NCBI GenBank assembly: GCA_046290435.1
Contig: JBKAGO010000034.1
Span: forward strand, 160,249 to 224,248
Source of the DNA: CAVQUE01 sp046290435
Lineage (GTDB): Bacteria; Actinomycetota; Acidimicrobiia; Acidimicrobiales; UBA8592
Length of the DNA: 64,000 bases
Direction: 5' to 3'
Shown here in pieces: positions 17,232 through 28,484 of the stretch (position 1 is its first letter; each line of letters begins with the position of its first letter). Made by a program: the position numbers and the translations under genes. The notes beneath the pieces are model-generated. The model made no database searches and was not told the origin of the DNA. It saw only the letters and a program-made list of their open reading frames with translations.

Positions 17232-17267
17232 CGCCGTTCCCGTCGCGTCGACGCGGCGGGAACGGCG
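17232..17267 (+). terminator. Strong hairpin between hpf and secA
   Basis: The arms 17232-17247 and 17252-17267 pair over 16 positions with a single G-U, closing a TCGA tetraloop. It lies 31 bp after the hpf stop and 45 bp before the secA start and has no T tract. It likely ends or attenuates the hpf transcript. The outer arm (CGTTCCCGTCG) resembles the outer arm of the palindrome at 7488. Confidence 0.65.
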
Positions 17268-17312
17268 GTTGCCGCAGTGGGCGACGGGTGCAGCGATAGG
17301 CTCGGAGGCCTG

Positions 17313-20066
<2,754 letters not shown>

Positions 20067-20070
20067 CGCA

Positions 20071-21189
20071 GTGGCCGAACTGAGCGACCAGCTCGCGAGC
20101 GCGCGCAAGCGTCTCGCCGAGGCCGAGATGTACCTGCGCATCGACGAGATCCGCGACCGTCGTATCGAACTCGAGGACATCGTCGGTCAACCCGATCTGT
20201 GGGACGACGCCGACCGGGCCCGGGCGATCAACCGGGAGCTGGCCGAGGTCACCGAGGACACCGATCTCTACGACACGCTGGCCGAACGCATCGACGACGC
20301 GGAGACCTTGTGGGAGCTCGGCCGTGAGGAGGGCGACGAGGCGGCGATGGCCGAGGCCGCTGCGGCGCTCGCCGCCGTCGACGCCCAGTTCGACGAGCTC
20401 GAGCTGCGCTCGCTGTTCACCGGCGAGTGGGACGATTCCGACGCCGTGTGTTCGATCCAGGCCGGCGAGGGTGGCACCGATGCGCAGGACTGGGCCGAGA
20501 TGCTGCTGCGCATGTACAAGCGCTGGGCCGAGCGGCGGGGTTTCGAGTTCGAGCTCACCGCCGCCAACGACGGCACCGAGGCCGGCATCAGCTCCGCGGA
20601 GTTCATCGTCCGGGGACGCCGGGCTTATGGGCTGCTGCAGTCCGAACACGGCGTGCACCGCCTGGTGCGGATCTCGCCGTTCAACAAGGAAGCGAAGCGC
20701 CAGACGGCGTTCGCGTCGATGCACGTCGTGCCCTTCTTCGAAGACGTCAGCAACGAGATCGAGATCGACGAGACCGAGCTGCGCATCGACACCTACCGAT
20801 CCTCGGGCGCCGGTGGCCAGCACGTCAACGTGACCGATTCGGCGGTGCGCATCACGCACCTGCCCACCGGCATCGTCGTGTCGTGCCAGAACGAACGCAG
20901 CCAGCACCAGAACAAGGACCGCTGCATGCAGATGCTGGCGTCGCGGCTGCTCGACCTCGAACGTCAGAAGCGCCAGGACGAGTTGGCGGCCATCTCGGGC
21001 GAGACCAAGAAGGTCGGCTTCGGTAGCCAGATCCGCTCCTATGTCACCCAGCCGTACCAGATGGTCAAGGATCTGCGGACGGGCTTCGAGGTGGGCGATG
21101 TCGACACGGTCTTCGACGGCGGCGTCGAGCCGTTCCTCGAGGCCTATCTGCGGTGGCTGCGCGGCGGCGGCGCCGAGGAGAGCCAGTAG
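20071..21189 (+). CDS. prfB: Peptide chain release factor 2
   Basis: The 372-residue class I release factor for UGA/UAA stops. The codon-recognition tripeptide SPF is present (VRISPFNKEAKRQTAFAS) and so is the peptidyl-hydrolysis motif GGQ (SSGAGGQHVNVTDSAVRI). The frame is continuous from the GTG at 20071, so the autoregulatory +1 frameshift found in many bacterial prfB genes is absent here. It begins 4 bp after secA and is followed by ftsE, the usual actinobacterial order. Confidence 0.98.
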   Translation: MAELSDQLASARKRLAEAEMYLRIDEIRDRRIELEDIVGQPDLWDDADRARAINRELAEVTEDTDLYDTLAERIDDAETLWELGREEGDEAAMAEAAAALAAVDAQFDELELRSLFTGEWDDSDAVCSIQAGEGGTDAQDWAEMLLRMYKRWAERRGFEFELTAANDGTEAGISSAEFIVRGRRAYGLLQSEHGVHRLVRISPFNKEAKRQTAFASMHVVPFFEDVSNEIEIDETELRIDTYRSSGAGGQHVNVTDSAVRITHLPTGIVVSCQNERSQHQNKDRCMQMLASRLLDLERQKRQDELAAISGETKKVGFGSQIRSYVTQPYQMVKDLRTGFEVGDVDTVFDGGVEPFLEAYLRWLRGGGAEESQ

Positions 21190-21296
21190 CGGGAACGATC
21201 CGGGGCGCGCGGGTTCGATGATGGCCGGGTGATAGCGTTGTCACCCTGCCGTGCGGCCCAACGCCTGCCCCCAGGGAACTGGAGCACGTCGATTCC

Positions 21297-21974
21297 ATGA
21301 TCAAGCTCGAGAACGTCACCAAGGTCTACAAGGGCGAGGTCCTCGCGCTCCACGAGGCGAACTGCGACATCCAAAAGGGTGAGTTCGTGTTCCTCGTCGG
21401 CCCGTCGGGATCCGGCAAGTCGACCTTCCTGCGTCTGCTCAACAAAGAAGAAGAGCCCGACAAGGGCCAGATCTTCGTCGCGGGCAAGGACATCGGCAGC
21501 CTCAGCCGTTGGCGCGTGCCCTATCTGCGCCGCAATATCGGCAGCATCTTCCAGGACTTCAAGCTGCTACCCAACAAGACCGTCGGACAGAACGTGGCGT
21601 TCGCGCTCGAGGTCATCGGGCGCCCCAAACACGTCGTCAAGACCCAGGTCCCGGCCATCCTCGAACTCGTCGGGCTCTCGAAGAAGATGAACAACCTGCC
21701 CCACGAGCTCTCCGGCGGCGAACAACAGCGCGTCTCCATCGCCCGGGCGTTCGTCAACCGACCCCTGATCCTGTTGGCCGACGAGCCCACCGGCAACCTC
21801 GACCCCGCAACCTCGGTCGGCATCATGCGTCTGCTCGATCGCATCAACCGCACCGGCACCACCGTGGTCATGGCCACCCACGATCGCGGCATCGTCGACA
21901 CCATGCGCCGCCGGGTGGTCGAACTCGACCGCGGCCAGATCGTCCGCGACCAGACACGCGGCGTGTACGCCTGA
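21297..21974 (+). CDS. ftsE: Cell-division ABC ATPase FtsE
   Basis: A 225-residue ATPase that, with FtsX, signals to a periplasmic murein hydrolase at the division site. Walker A is VGPSGSGKSTFLRLL, the signature LSGGEQQRVSIARAF, Walker B ILLADEPTGNLDP, and the switch His is in MATHDRGIVDTM. Length and the MIKLENVTKVYKGEVLAL start match FtsE closely. It is 10 bp from ftsX. Confidence 0.98.
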   Translation: MIKLENVTKVYKGEVLALHEANCDIQKGEFVFLVGPSGSGKSTFLRLLNKEEEPDKGQIFVAGKDIGSLSRWRVPYLRRNIGSIFQDFKLLPNKTVGQNVAFALEVIGRPKHVVKTQVPAILELVGLSKKMNNLPHELSGGEQQRVSIARAFVNRPLILLADEPTGNLDPATSVGIMRLLDRINRTGTTVVMATHDRGIVDTMRRRVVELDRGQIVRDQTRGVYA

Positions 21975-21983
21975 GCATCTGTC

Positions 21984-22889
21984 ATGGCCCTCAAGATCGA
22001 CTACGCGCTCCGCGAGACGGCGCGCAATCTCCGCCGCAATCTGACGCTGACGCTTGCGTCCGTGCTCACCGTCGCCGTGTCGCTCAGCCTGCTGGGCGTG
22101 GCGCTGCTGCTCCAGCGCGGCGTCGAGAACGCCACCGACCGTTGGGAGGACGGGGTCGAGTTCATCATCTTCCTGCAGCCCGAGATCAGCGACACCCAGC
22201 TCGCACGGATCGAGGGGCTCCTCGTCCAGGATCAGCCGACGTTCGTCGACCGCTTCCGGTTCGTGGATCAGCAGGAGGCCTACGACGAGTTCACCACCGA
22301 CTTCTTCCCCGATGCCGACGAGATCACCGACCTGGTGACGCCCGACATCCTGCCGCCGTCGTTCCGGGTGGTGCCGACCGAGCTCGACGCCGAACAGGTC
22401 GAAGTCCTTGCCGCGTCGTTCGAGGACGAGCCGGGCGTGCGCAAGGTCATCCGCGCCACCGACGAGATCCGCAAGATCGAACGCGCCACCGATGTCGTGC
22501 GCTGGATCGTGCTGGGCGCCGGCATCATCCTGCTCGGCACCGGACTGCTGCTCATCCTGAACACGATCCGTATGGCCATGTTCGCCAGGCGTCGTGAGAT
22601 CGAGGTGATGAAGCTCGTCGGTGCGACCAACTGGTTCATCCTCGTGCCGTTCATGATCGAGGGAACCATCCAGGGCATCATCGGGGCCGCGCTGGGCGCG
22701 GCGTCGGTCTATGGCGCCAATCAGGCCTTCGAACGTTGGTTGGCCAGTGACGACGTCTTGAACATCCTGCAGAGCTTCGCGGTGGATTCCGGCGAGGTGT
22801 GGGGCATCAGCCTGTTGCTGCTCGGGATCGGTGCGGCCGTCGGCGCCGTGGGCTCGGCCATCGCGGCCTACCGCTTCCTCGACGTCTGA
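21984..22889 (+). CDS. ftsX: Cell-division protein FtsX
   Basis: A 301-residue four-helix membrane protein: helix 1 near residues 20-43, a large external domain (about 45-165, EFIIFLQPEISDTQLARIEG), and three further helices including WIVLGAGIILLGTGLLLIL and LIGAALG-like glycine-rich segments. The FtsX core MAMFARRREIEVMKLVGATN is present. Its external loop should contact a coiled-coil murein hydrolase activator; the next gene encodes a coiled-coil M23 protein, which fits. Confidence 0.97.
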   Translation: MALKIDYALRETARNLRRNLTLTLASVLTVAVSLSLLGVALLLQRGVENATDRWEDGVEFIIFLQPEISDTQLARIEGLLVQDQPTFVDRFRFVDQQEAYDEFTTDFFPDADEITDLVTPDILPPSFRVVPTELDAEQVEVLAASFEDEPGVRKVIRATDEIRKIERATDVVRWIVLGAGIILLGTGLLLILNTIRMAMFARRREIEVMKLVGATNWFILVPFMIEGTIQGIIGAALGAASVYGANQAFERWLASDDVLNILQSFAVDSGEVWGISLLLLGIGAAVGAVGSAIAAYRFLDV

Positions 22890-22904
22890 GCCTCCGGACC
22901 GCCT

Positions 22905-22918
22905 GGGCCGATCGGCCC
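22905..22918. terminator. Palindrome after ftsX
   Basis: A perfect 14-bp GC-rich palindrome (GGGCCGATCGGCCC) begins 16 bp after the ftsX stop. It may be a weak transcription terminator or pause site; there is no T tract. Confidence 0.35.
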
Positions 22919-22985
22919 GGGCCGAACCGACCGTCGCGGCCTCGAGGGCTGTCCCGGTTGTCCGTGGGCGCCGATTGCACCGTCG

Positions 22986-24557
22986 ATGCACAACGATCGT
23001 CGGCGCGTGGCGCCCCTCGTCGCGCTCGTCGCGTTCGTCTCGCTGCTCGTGCCGGCGTCGACGGTCGCGGCGCAGGATGCGTCCCCGCCGGGGGAGTCGG
23101 CTCCGCCCGCCGCGGCCGGCGATGGCTCCGGCGACGCCGGTTTCGCCGAAGAGGGCGACCCGGATCGCTGCGCCACCGACGAGGGCGATCGACCTGGTGA
23201 TCGCCCGGGCCGTGGCGACGCCGAACGTCCGGGTCGTGGCGACGCCGAACGTCCGGGTCGTGGCGACGCCGAACGTCCGGGCCGGGGCGAGCAGGCCCCC
23301 GCAGGTGACGAGACCCGAGGCGAGGAAATCGCGGGTGAAATCGACGATCCGTGCGCCCCACCGCGGTGCGGCACGTTGGTCGACGTCACCCCCGACGCCG
23401 ACGAGCCGACCTGCATGGAGCCGGCCCGCCTGGGAGCGCTCATCGCCGACTTCGAGGCGGCTGCGGCCGAAGAGGTCGAGGTCCTCGCCGAGCTGAGCGC
23501 GGTGCTCCTCGAGCTCGACCAGCTGAACGTGCAGCTCGACGCCCTGATGCTCCGCGTCGGAGAGGTTCGGCTCCGGCTCGCCGACGCCGGCGTCGACGCC
23601 CGGTTTGCCCGGCTGCGTCACGACGTCGCCGGCGAGGGACTCGATGACGTCCGGGCGGCGCTGGCCGACGAGGAGGACCGACTCCGCGAGCAGGCGGTCG
23701 ACTCCTACATGGGCGGGGGAGCGGTGGAGCTCGGTGTCGAGACCGCGCTGGCCGACATGGACGCCGGCAACGAGGCCGGGATCGCCCGCGAGTACGCGTC
23801 GGTGGTGATCGACGACCAGCTCGACACCGTCGACCGTGTGGACGCACTGCGCCAGGCCGTGGAGCGTCTCGATGCCCTCGTCGCCGAGGTCGAGGCATCG
23901 GCGGTCGCCGACGAGGACCGTATCGCCGGCATCGCCGACGAGGCAGCCGAGCTCGCACGGGCACAGCGCAGCCTCGTGCGCAGCGCCGAGGCCGAAGCCG
24001 AAGCGCTCGCCGAGCGGATCGGCGAGATCCAGGCCCGCAAGTCGTCCTACGCGGCACAGCTGGCGAGCTCGGGCGCCGGCGGGGGATCCGTCGGTGGTCT
24101 GCTCGCCGAGACCCAGGCGGGACAGACCCCGCCCACCGGGATCGCCGGCCTCTTGGCGCTGCCCCTCGAGAACACCACGATCGGGTCGCCCTTCGGCCCT
24201 CGGGTGCATCCGATCTTCGGCGGGATGCGCATGCACACCGGGCTCGACCTCTCCGGCGCCAGCGGTCAGCAGATCGTCGCCTCGGCCGAGGGCCTGGTGG
24301 TGATGGCGGGCGAGATGGGGGGCTACGGCAACGCGGTCGTCATCGACCATGGCAACACCGTGTCGACCCTCTATGCGCACATGACGACCGACGCTGTCGA
24401 GGTCGGCCAGGTGGTCGAAGCGGGCGAGCTGATCGGCTTCGTCGGCAGCACGGGCTTCTCGACCGGTCCGCACCTGCACTACGAGGTCCGCATCATGGGT
24501 CAGCCCGTGGATCCGATCTCGTATCTCGACTTCGGGTCGCCGCCGACGGTCGACTGA
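22986..24557 (+). CDS. M23 (LytM) murein hydrolase with coiled coil, FtsEX partner candidate
   Basis: A 523-residue secreted protein. After a signal peptide (VALVAFVSLLVPASTVAAQD) comes a low-complexity region with a tripled GDAERPGR unit, then a long charged coiled coil (residues about 150-350), then a C-terminal LytM domain (about 385-520). The zinc ligands look intact: HTGLDLSG (HxxxD) and GPHLHYEV (HxH). E. coli EnvC, the known FtsEX partner, has lost catalytic residues and only activates amidases; here the enzyme should itself cut peptidoglycan cross-links. Location directly after ftsX and the coiled coil suggest FtsEX control (inference). Confidence 0.9.
   Translation: MHNDRRRVAPLVALVAFVSLLVPASTVAAQDASPPGESAPPAAAGDGSGDAGFAEEGDPDRCATDEGDRPGDRPGRGDAERPGRGDAERPGRGDAERPGRGEQAPAGDETRGEEIAGEIDDPCAPPRCGTLVDVTPDADEPTCMEPARLGALIADFEAAAAEEVEVLAELSAVLLELDQLNVQLDALMLRVGEVRLRLADAGVDARFARLRHDVAGEGLDDVRAALADEEDRLREQAVDSYMGGGAVELGVETALADMDAGNEAGIAREYASVVIDDQLDTVDRVDALRQAVERLDALVAEVEASAVADEDRIAGIADEAAELARAQRSLVRSAEAEAEALAERIGEIQARKSSYAAQLASSGAGGGSVGGLLAETQAGQTPPTGIAGLLALPLENTTIGSPFGPRVHPIFGGMRMHTGLDLSGASGQQIVASAEGLVVMAGEMGGYGNAVVIDHGNTVSTLYAHMTTDAVEVGQVVEAGELIGFVGSTGFSTGPHLHYEVRIMGQPVDPISYLDFGSPPTVD
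23211..23282 (+). repeat. Tandem 24-bp repeat (3 copies)
   Basis: Three head-to-tail 24-bp units (23211-23234, 23235-23258, 23259-23282), identical except for the last base, encode RGDAERPG three times in the N-terminal linker of the M23 hydrolase. Copy number may vary among strains. Confidence 0.88.
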
Positions 24558-24576
24558 GGCGCACCGACAGAGGCGC

Positions 24577-24582
24577 TACATT
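24577..24582 (+). promoter_or_regulatory. Probable -10 box of mscR
   Basis: TACATT at 24577-24582 lies 29 nt before the mscR ATG, with a strong GAGGAGG ribosome-binding site between. No clear -35 box is visible. Confidence 0.4.
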
Positions 24583-24611
24583 CCACTCGTCACCGACGAG
24601 GAGGTCTCCCC

Positions 24612-25697
24612 ATGCCCCAACGAGTTCGCGGCGTCATCGCCCGCGCAAAGGGCGCGCCCGTCACGGTCGAGACGATCATCGTCCCGGACCCCGGCCCCGG
24701 CGAGGCCGTCGTGGCCGTGCAGGCCTGCGGGGTGTGCCACACCGACCTCCACTACCGTGAGGGCGGCATCAACGACGAGTTCCCGTTCCTGCTGGGTCAC
24801 GAGGCCGCAGGCATCGTCGAGTCCGTCGGCGAAGGCGTCACCGAGGTCGAGCCCGGTGACTTCGTCATCCTCAACTGGCGTGCGGTGTGCGGCGAGTGCC
24901 GGAGCTGCCGGCGTGGCCGCGCGCAGTACTGCTTCGCCACCCACAACGCCACCCAGAAGATGACGCTCGAGGACGGCACCGAGCTCAGCCCGGCGCTGGG
25001 CATCGGGGCCTTCGCCGAGAAGACGCTCGTGGCTGCGGGGCAGTGCACCAAGGTCGACCCCGACGCCGGTCCGGAGGCCGCAGGCCTGTTGGGTTGCGGC
25101 GTCATGGCCGGTATCGGTGCGGCAATCAACACCGGGGGCGTCACCCGCGGCGATTCCGTGGCCGTCTTCGGCTGCGGCGGTGTCGGCGACGCAGCGATCG
25201 AGGGCGCACGCCTGGCCGGCGCCCACACGATCATCGCCGTCGACATCGACGACACGAAGCTCGAATGGGCCAAGGGCTTCGGCGCCACCCACACCGTCAA
25301 CTCCAGCCGTGAGGACCCGGTGGAGCGCATTCGCGAGCTCACCGGCGGCAACGGCGCCGATGTGGTCATCGAGGCCATCGGCCTCCCCAAGACCTACGAG
25401 CAGGCCTTCTACGCACGCGACCTCGCCGGCACCGTCGTGCTGGTCGGGGTTCCCCGGCCCGACATGACCATCGAGTTGCCCTTCATCGAGGTGTTCGGGC
25501 GCGGCGGCTCGCTCAAGTCGTCCTGGTACGGCGACTGCCTACCCAGCCGGGATTTCCCGATGCTCATCGACCTCTACCTCCAGGGCCGGCTGAACCTCGA
25601 CGGGTTCGTCAGCGAGACCATCGACCTCGACCAGGTCGAGGACGCCTTCCACAAGATGGAGGCCGGCGAGGTCCTGCGCTCGGTGGTGGTGCTGTGA
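24612..25697 (+). CDS. mscR: S-(hydroxymethyl)mycothiol dehydrogenase (MscR)
   Basis: A 361-residue zinc-dependent medium-chain alcohol dehydrogenase that oxidises the formaldehyde-mycothiol adduct and can reduce S-nitrosomycothiol. The catalytic zinc site is seen in ACGVCHTDLHYREGG and GHEAAGIVESVGEGV; the structural zinc cysteines are in CGECRSCRRGRAQYC; the NAD fold is VFGCGGVGDAAIEGA. Length equals that of the mycobacterial enzyme. It overlaps by 4 bp (GTGA) with a metallo-hydrolase gene, the same pairing known in mycobacteria. Its presence implies mycothiol synthesis. Confidence 0.94.
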   Translation: MPQRVRGVIARAKGAPVTVETIIVPDPGPGEAVVAVQACGVCHTDLHYREGGINDEFPFLLGHEAAGIVESVGEGVTEVEPGDFVILNWRAVCGECRSCRRGRAQYCFATHNATQKMTLEDGTELSPALGIGAFAEKTLVAAGQCTKVDPDAGPEAAGLLGCGVMAGIGAAINTGGVTRGDSVAVFGCGGVGDAAIEGARLAGAHTIIAVDIDDTKLEWAKGFGATHTVNSSREDPVERIRELTGGNGADVVIEAIGLPKTYEQAFYARDLAGTVVLVGVPRPDMTIELPFIEVFGRGGSLKSSWYGDCLPSRDFPMLIDLYLQGRLNLDGFVSETIDLDQVEDAFHKMEAGEVLRSVVVL

Positions 25698-26320
25698 GCG
25701 CCCGTGTCGATCATGTCGTGACCTCGGGCATCTTCTCGCTCGACGGCCAGGACTTCGAGGTCGAGAACAACATCTGGATCGTGGGCGACGACACCGAGGT
25801 GGTGGTGGTCGACGCGGCGCACGATCACCGTCCGATCCTCGAGGGCATCGGCGGACGCCGGGTGAAGGCCATCGTCTGCTCCCACGCGCACAACGACCAC
25901 ATCAACGCGGCTGCGGCCCTGGCCGACGAGACGGGCGCACCCATCCTGTTGCACCCCGACGACACGATGCTGTGGGAGGCCGTCTACCCCGACCGGCGCG
26001 TCGATGATGCCCTGCGCGACGGCCAGACCCTCGAGGTCGACGGCACCGAGCTCACGGTCATGCACACGCCGGGTCACTCACCCGGCGGGGTCTGCCTGTA
26101 CCTGCCGGCCGAAGGGGTCGTGTTCAGCGGCGACACGCTGTTCCACGGCGGCCCCGGCGCCACCGGCCGGTCGTTCTCGGACTACGGCACCATTCTCGAC
26201 AGCATCGAGCAGCGCCTTTTCGCACTGCCCGATGCCACGAAGGTCCTGACCGGCCACGGCGACAGCACGACGATCGGCGCCGAGCGCCCGAGCCTCGAGG
26301 ACTGGCGCTCCAAGGTCTGA
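25694..26320 (+). CDS. Metallo-beta-lactamase-fold hydrolase, MscR partner
   Basis: A 208-residue MBL-fold hydrolase with the metal motif CSHAHNDHIN (HxHxDH), a downstream TPGHSPGGVCLYLP histidine, FSGDTLFHGG (bridging Asp) and LTGHGDST. The GTG start overlaps the mscR stop, so the two are co-translated. In the mycothiol formaldehyde pathway a thioesterase-like step is expected after MscR, and this protein is the natural candidate (inference from context and family). Confidence 0.92.
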   Translation: MSARVDHVVTSGIFSLDGQDFEVENNIWIVGDDTEVVVVDAAHDHRPILEGIGGRRVKAIVCSHAHNDHINAAAALADETGAPILLHPDDTMLWEAVYPDRRVDDALRDGQTLEVDGTELTVMHTPGHSPGGVCLYLPAEGVVFSGDTLFHGGPGATGRSFSDYGTILDSIEQRLFALPDATKVLTGHGDSTTIGAERPSLEDWRSKV

Positions 26321-26341
26321 CGCTCCGGAGGGGGGTGTCGC

Positions 26342-27019
26342 TCAGGCGTTGCCCATGGGCAGGGCGATCGTCGCGACCAGTACGTAGTGCGTCGCGATGG
26401 CCGCCACCACGAAGAGGTGGAAGATCTCGTGGAAACCGAACCAGCGTGGCCAGGGGTTCGGGCGCTGGGTGGCGTAGACGACCGCGCCGACGGTGTGCAG
26501 GAGACCGCCCACCACCAGGAGCACGAAACCTGCGAGGCCGATGGCACGCCAGATGTCGTCGATGACCAGGATGGCCGCCCAACCGACGGTGATGTAGAGG
26601 CCCACCGTCAGCGCCCGCGGCGCGCCGGGCCACAGCAGTTGGGTACCGACGCCGATGGCGGCGCCGACCCACGCAATGGTGAGGATCAGCCGCCCGGGTC
26701 CCGACGGGAGCGCGGCGATGGCGATGGGGGTGTAGGTCGCCGCGATGGCGACGAAGATCATCGAGTGGTCCAGGCGGCGCAACACGGTGTGCATGCGGGG
26801 ACCCCAGCGGAAGCGGTGGTACAGCGCGCTGATGCCGAAGAGGCCGATGGTGGCCACGGCGTAGATGGCTGCGGCCACCCGGACGCCGGGCGAGAACACG
26901 ATGACGATGGGTGCCAGCGCAGCGGCGGCGATTGCCGCAACGGCATGGGACCAGCCCCGCAGGCGGGGTTTCGGTGCCAAGTGCATCGGCACGCTCTCGG
27001 GGGTCTCCACAACAGTCAC
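26342..27019 (-). CDS. Hemolysin III/PAQR-like membrane protein
   Basis: A 225-residue protein with seven predicted membrane helices. It shows the family histidine signatures GISALYHRFRWGP, LDHSMIFVAIAATYTPIA and the C-terminal FHEIFHLFVVAAIATHY. HlyIII/YqfA proteins belong to the CREST superfamily and may act as metal-dependent hydrolases of lipids; the name hemolysin is historical. I chose GTG 27019 because TACCGT (27027-27032) lies 7 nt before it on the minus strand, fitting a leaderless gene; ATG 26986 is the alternative. Confidence 0.9.
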   Translation of the reverse strand: MTVVETPESVPMHLAPKPRLRGWSHAVAAIAAAALAPIVIVFSPGVRVAAAIYAVATIGLFGISALYHRFRWGPRMHTVLRRLDHSMIFVAIAATYTPIAIAALPSGPGRLILTIAWVGAAIGVGTQLLWPGAPRALTVGLYITVGWAAILVIDDIWRAIGLAGFVLLVVGGLLHTVGAVVYATQRPNPWPRWFGFHEIFHLFVVAAIATHYVLVATIALPMGNA

Positions 27020-27198
27020 TGGTACGACGGTACAACAGTGCGGCCGGGTGGCTGCCGCGGCCCCGACGTGAATCCTGGCGCCCTCGGCGGCGCGACCGGC
27101 CGGCCTGCACGGTCGATGTCTCGTCGCCGCCGACCGGGTACCGATACCGTCCTGCGGGTGCCGCCGAGCGGTGCGCAGATCGACGAAGGAGACGTTGC

Positions 27199-27234
27199 AG
27201 ACCATGCGACAGGGTCAGACCATGCGACAGGGTC
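27199..27234. repeat. 18-bp direct repeat upstream of aldolase-like gene
   Basis: Two perfect 18-bp units (27199-27216, 27217-27234) lie 65 bp before the aldolase-like gene start. Each contains GACC and GGTC as inverted half-sites 9 bp apart, so the pair could be a tandem operator. Confidence 0.5.
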
Positions 27235-27298
27235 GGAATGAAGCGATGTCTGGGCCGGCGACACGGGTCGTGGTCTCCGGCGGCGCGCCGGGCGATCG

Positions 27299-28390
27299 AT
27301 GATGCTGCCCGAACCGCCACAGTCGTCGTTCGCGAGCGACAACACCGCCGGCGTCGCCCCCGCGGTGCTCGACGCCCTGGTCGCTGCCAATGTGGGGCCG
27401 GCGGCTCCCTATGGCGCCGACCCGTGGACTGCCGCCTTCGACGAGCACATCGCCGCGTTGTTCGGCCCCGAGGCCACCGGGCTGCTCACCTACGGCGGTA
27501 CCGGCGCCAATGTCGTGGCCCTGGCCACGCTGGTGCGCCCGTGGGAGGGCATCGTGTGCCCGGCATCGGCGCACATCAACGTCGACGAGTGCGGCGCCCC
27601 GGAGCGCTTCACCGGGTGCAAGCTGATCGATGTCGCCACCGCCGACGGCAAGCTCCGCCCCGACGACGTCACCGGGACGCTCGGGGCGGTCGGGTTCGTC
27701 CATGCGGTGCAGCCGGGCGCGATCTCGATCACCCAAGTGACCGAGTACGGCACCGTGTACTCGGTCGAGGAGTTGGCCGCCGTCTGCGGCACCGCACGCG
27801 GTGCCGGTCTGCGCGTCCACATGGACGGTGCCCGCATCGCCAACGCGGCCGCAGCGCTGGGGGTGCCGGTACGCGAGTTCACCGCCGAGGTGGGCGTCGA
27901 CGTCCTGAGCTTCGGGGCCACCAAGAACGGCGCGGCCTTCGGCGAGGCTGTCGTGGTGTTCGATCCGGCACTCGCCGACGCCGCGGCGTTCCTGCGCAAG
28001 CAGGCGGGACAGCTGGCCTCGAAGATGCGGTTCGTGGCGGCACAGTTCGTGGCCCTCCTCGAAGAGGACCGGTGGCTCCACCAGGCCGCACACGCCAATG
28101 CCATGGCGCAGCGCCTGGCCGCCGCAGCGGGCGCGATCGACGGCGTCGAGATCACCCAGGTTCCCCAGGCCAATGCGGTCTTCGCCCGGCTGGATCGTCC
28201 CGTCATCGACCAGTTGACGTCATGGAGCCCGTTCTATGTGTGGGCGCCGGACCTCGACGTGGCGCGCACGGGTGCGGTGCCTCGTGACGAGGTGCGCTGG
28301 ATGACCAGCTTCGCCACCACCCCCGACGATGTCGACCGTTTCGTCGCCGGCATCGCCGCCGCCTGCGAGGACCGCCGGCCACGTCCCTGA
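27299..28390 (+). CDS. Threonine aldolase-like PLP enzyme
   Basis: A 363-residue fold-type I PLP enzyme of the low-specificity L-threonine aldolase/beta-eliminating lyase family. FASDNTAGVAPAVLDALVAAN is the usual opening; GLLTYGGTGANVVALATLV is the cofactor phosphate loop; HMDGARIANAAAALG carries the PLP-ring Asp; and LSFGATKNGAAFGEAVV holds the Schiff-base Lys. It would split threonine or allo-threonine to glycine and acetaldehyde. Two adjacent ATGs (27299, 27302) are both possible starts. Confidence 0.92.
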   Translation: MMLPEPPQSSFASDNTAGVAPAVLDALVAANVGPAAPYGADPWTAAFDEHIAALFGPEATGLLTYGGTGANVVALATLVRPWEGIVCPASAHINVDECGAPERFTGCKLIDVATADGKLRPDDVTGTLGAVGFVHAVQPGAISITQVTEYGTVYSVEELAAVCGTARGAGLRVHMDGARIANAAAALGVPVREFTAEVGVDVLSFGATKNGAAFGEAVVVFDPALADAAAFLRKQAGQLASKMRFVAAQFVALLEEDRWLHQAAHANAMAQRLAAAAGAIDGVEITQVPQANAVFARLDRPVIDQLTSWSPFYVWAPDLDVARTGAVPRDEVRWMTSFATTPDDVDRFVAGIAAACEDRRPRP

Positions 28391-28405
28391 CGTCTCGGAC
28401 GGCTT

Positions 28406-28423
28406 CACACGCTCGAGCGTGTG
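28406..28423. terminator. Perfect 18-bp palindrome between convergent genes
   Basis: CACACGCTCGAGCGTGTG is a perfect palindrome lying 16 bp after the aldolase-like stop and 62 bp before the TetR gene's stop. As RNA it forms a 7-bp stem with a TCGA loop, followed on the plus strand by CAAAACC and on the minus strand by AAGCC. A bidirectional terminator is most likely; a protein-binding site is possible. Confidence 0.5.
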
Positions 28424-28484
28424 CAAAACCGACACAAACGTTGATGGGGCAGTCGGATCGATGTGGGGCAGGACGAACGGTCGC

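Noticed and set aside
20071..20200. Programmed +1 frameshift in prfB
   Set aside because: The frame is continuous from the GTG at 20071 with no in-frame TGA and no CTTTGA slippery site near codon 25.
23211..23282. Short regular repeats considered as a CRISPR array
   Set aside because: The units are contiguous with no spacers and lie in frame in a coding linker. The repeats at 11265, 56834 and 57491 fail for the same reason.
21567..24479. A 970-codon minus-strand frame opposite ftsE, ftsX and the M23 gene
   Set aside because: It crosses three real genes and their gaps and shows only low-complexity sequence.
28406..28423. The perfect palindrome as an attachment site for an integrative element
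   Set aside because: No integrase, tRNA or flanking duplication is nearby; a terminator between convergent genes is simpler.
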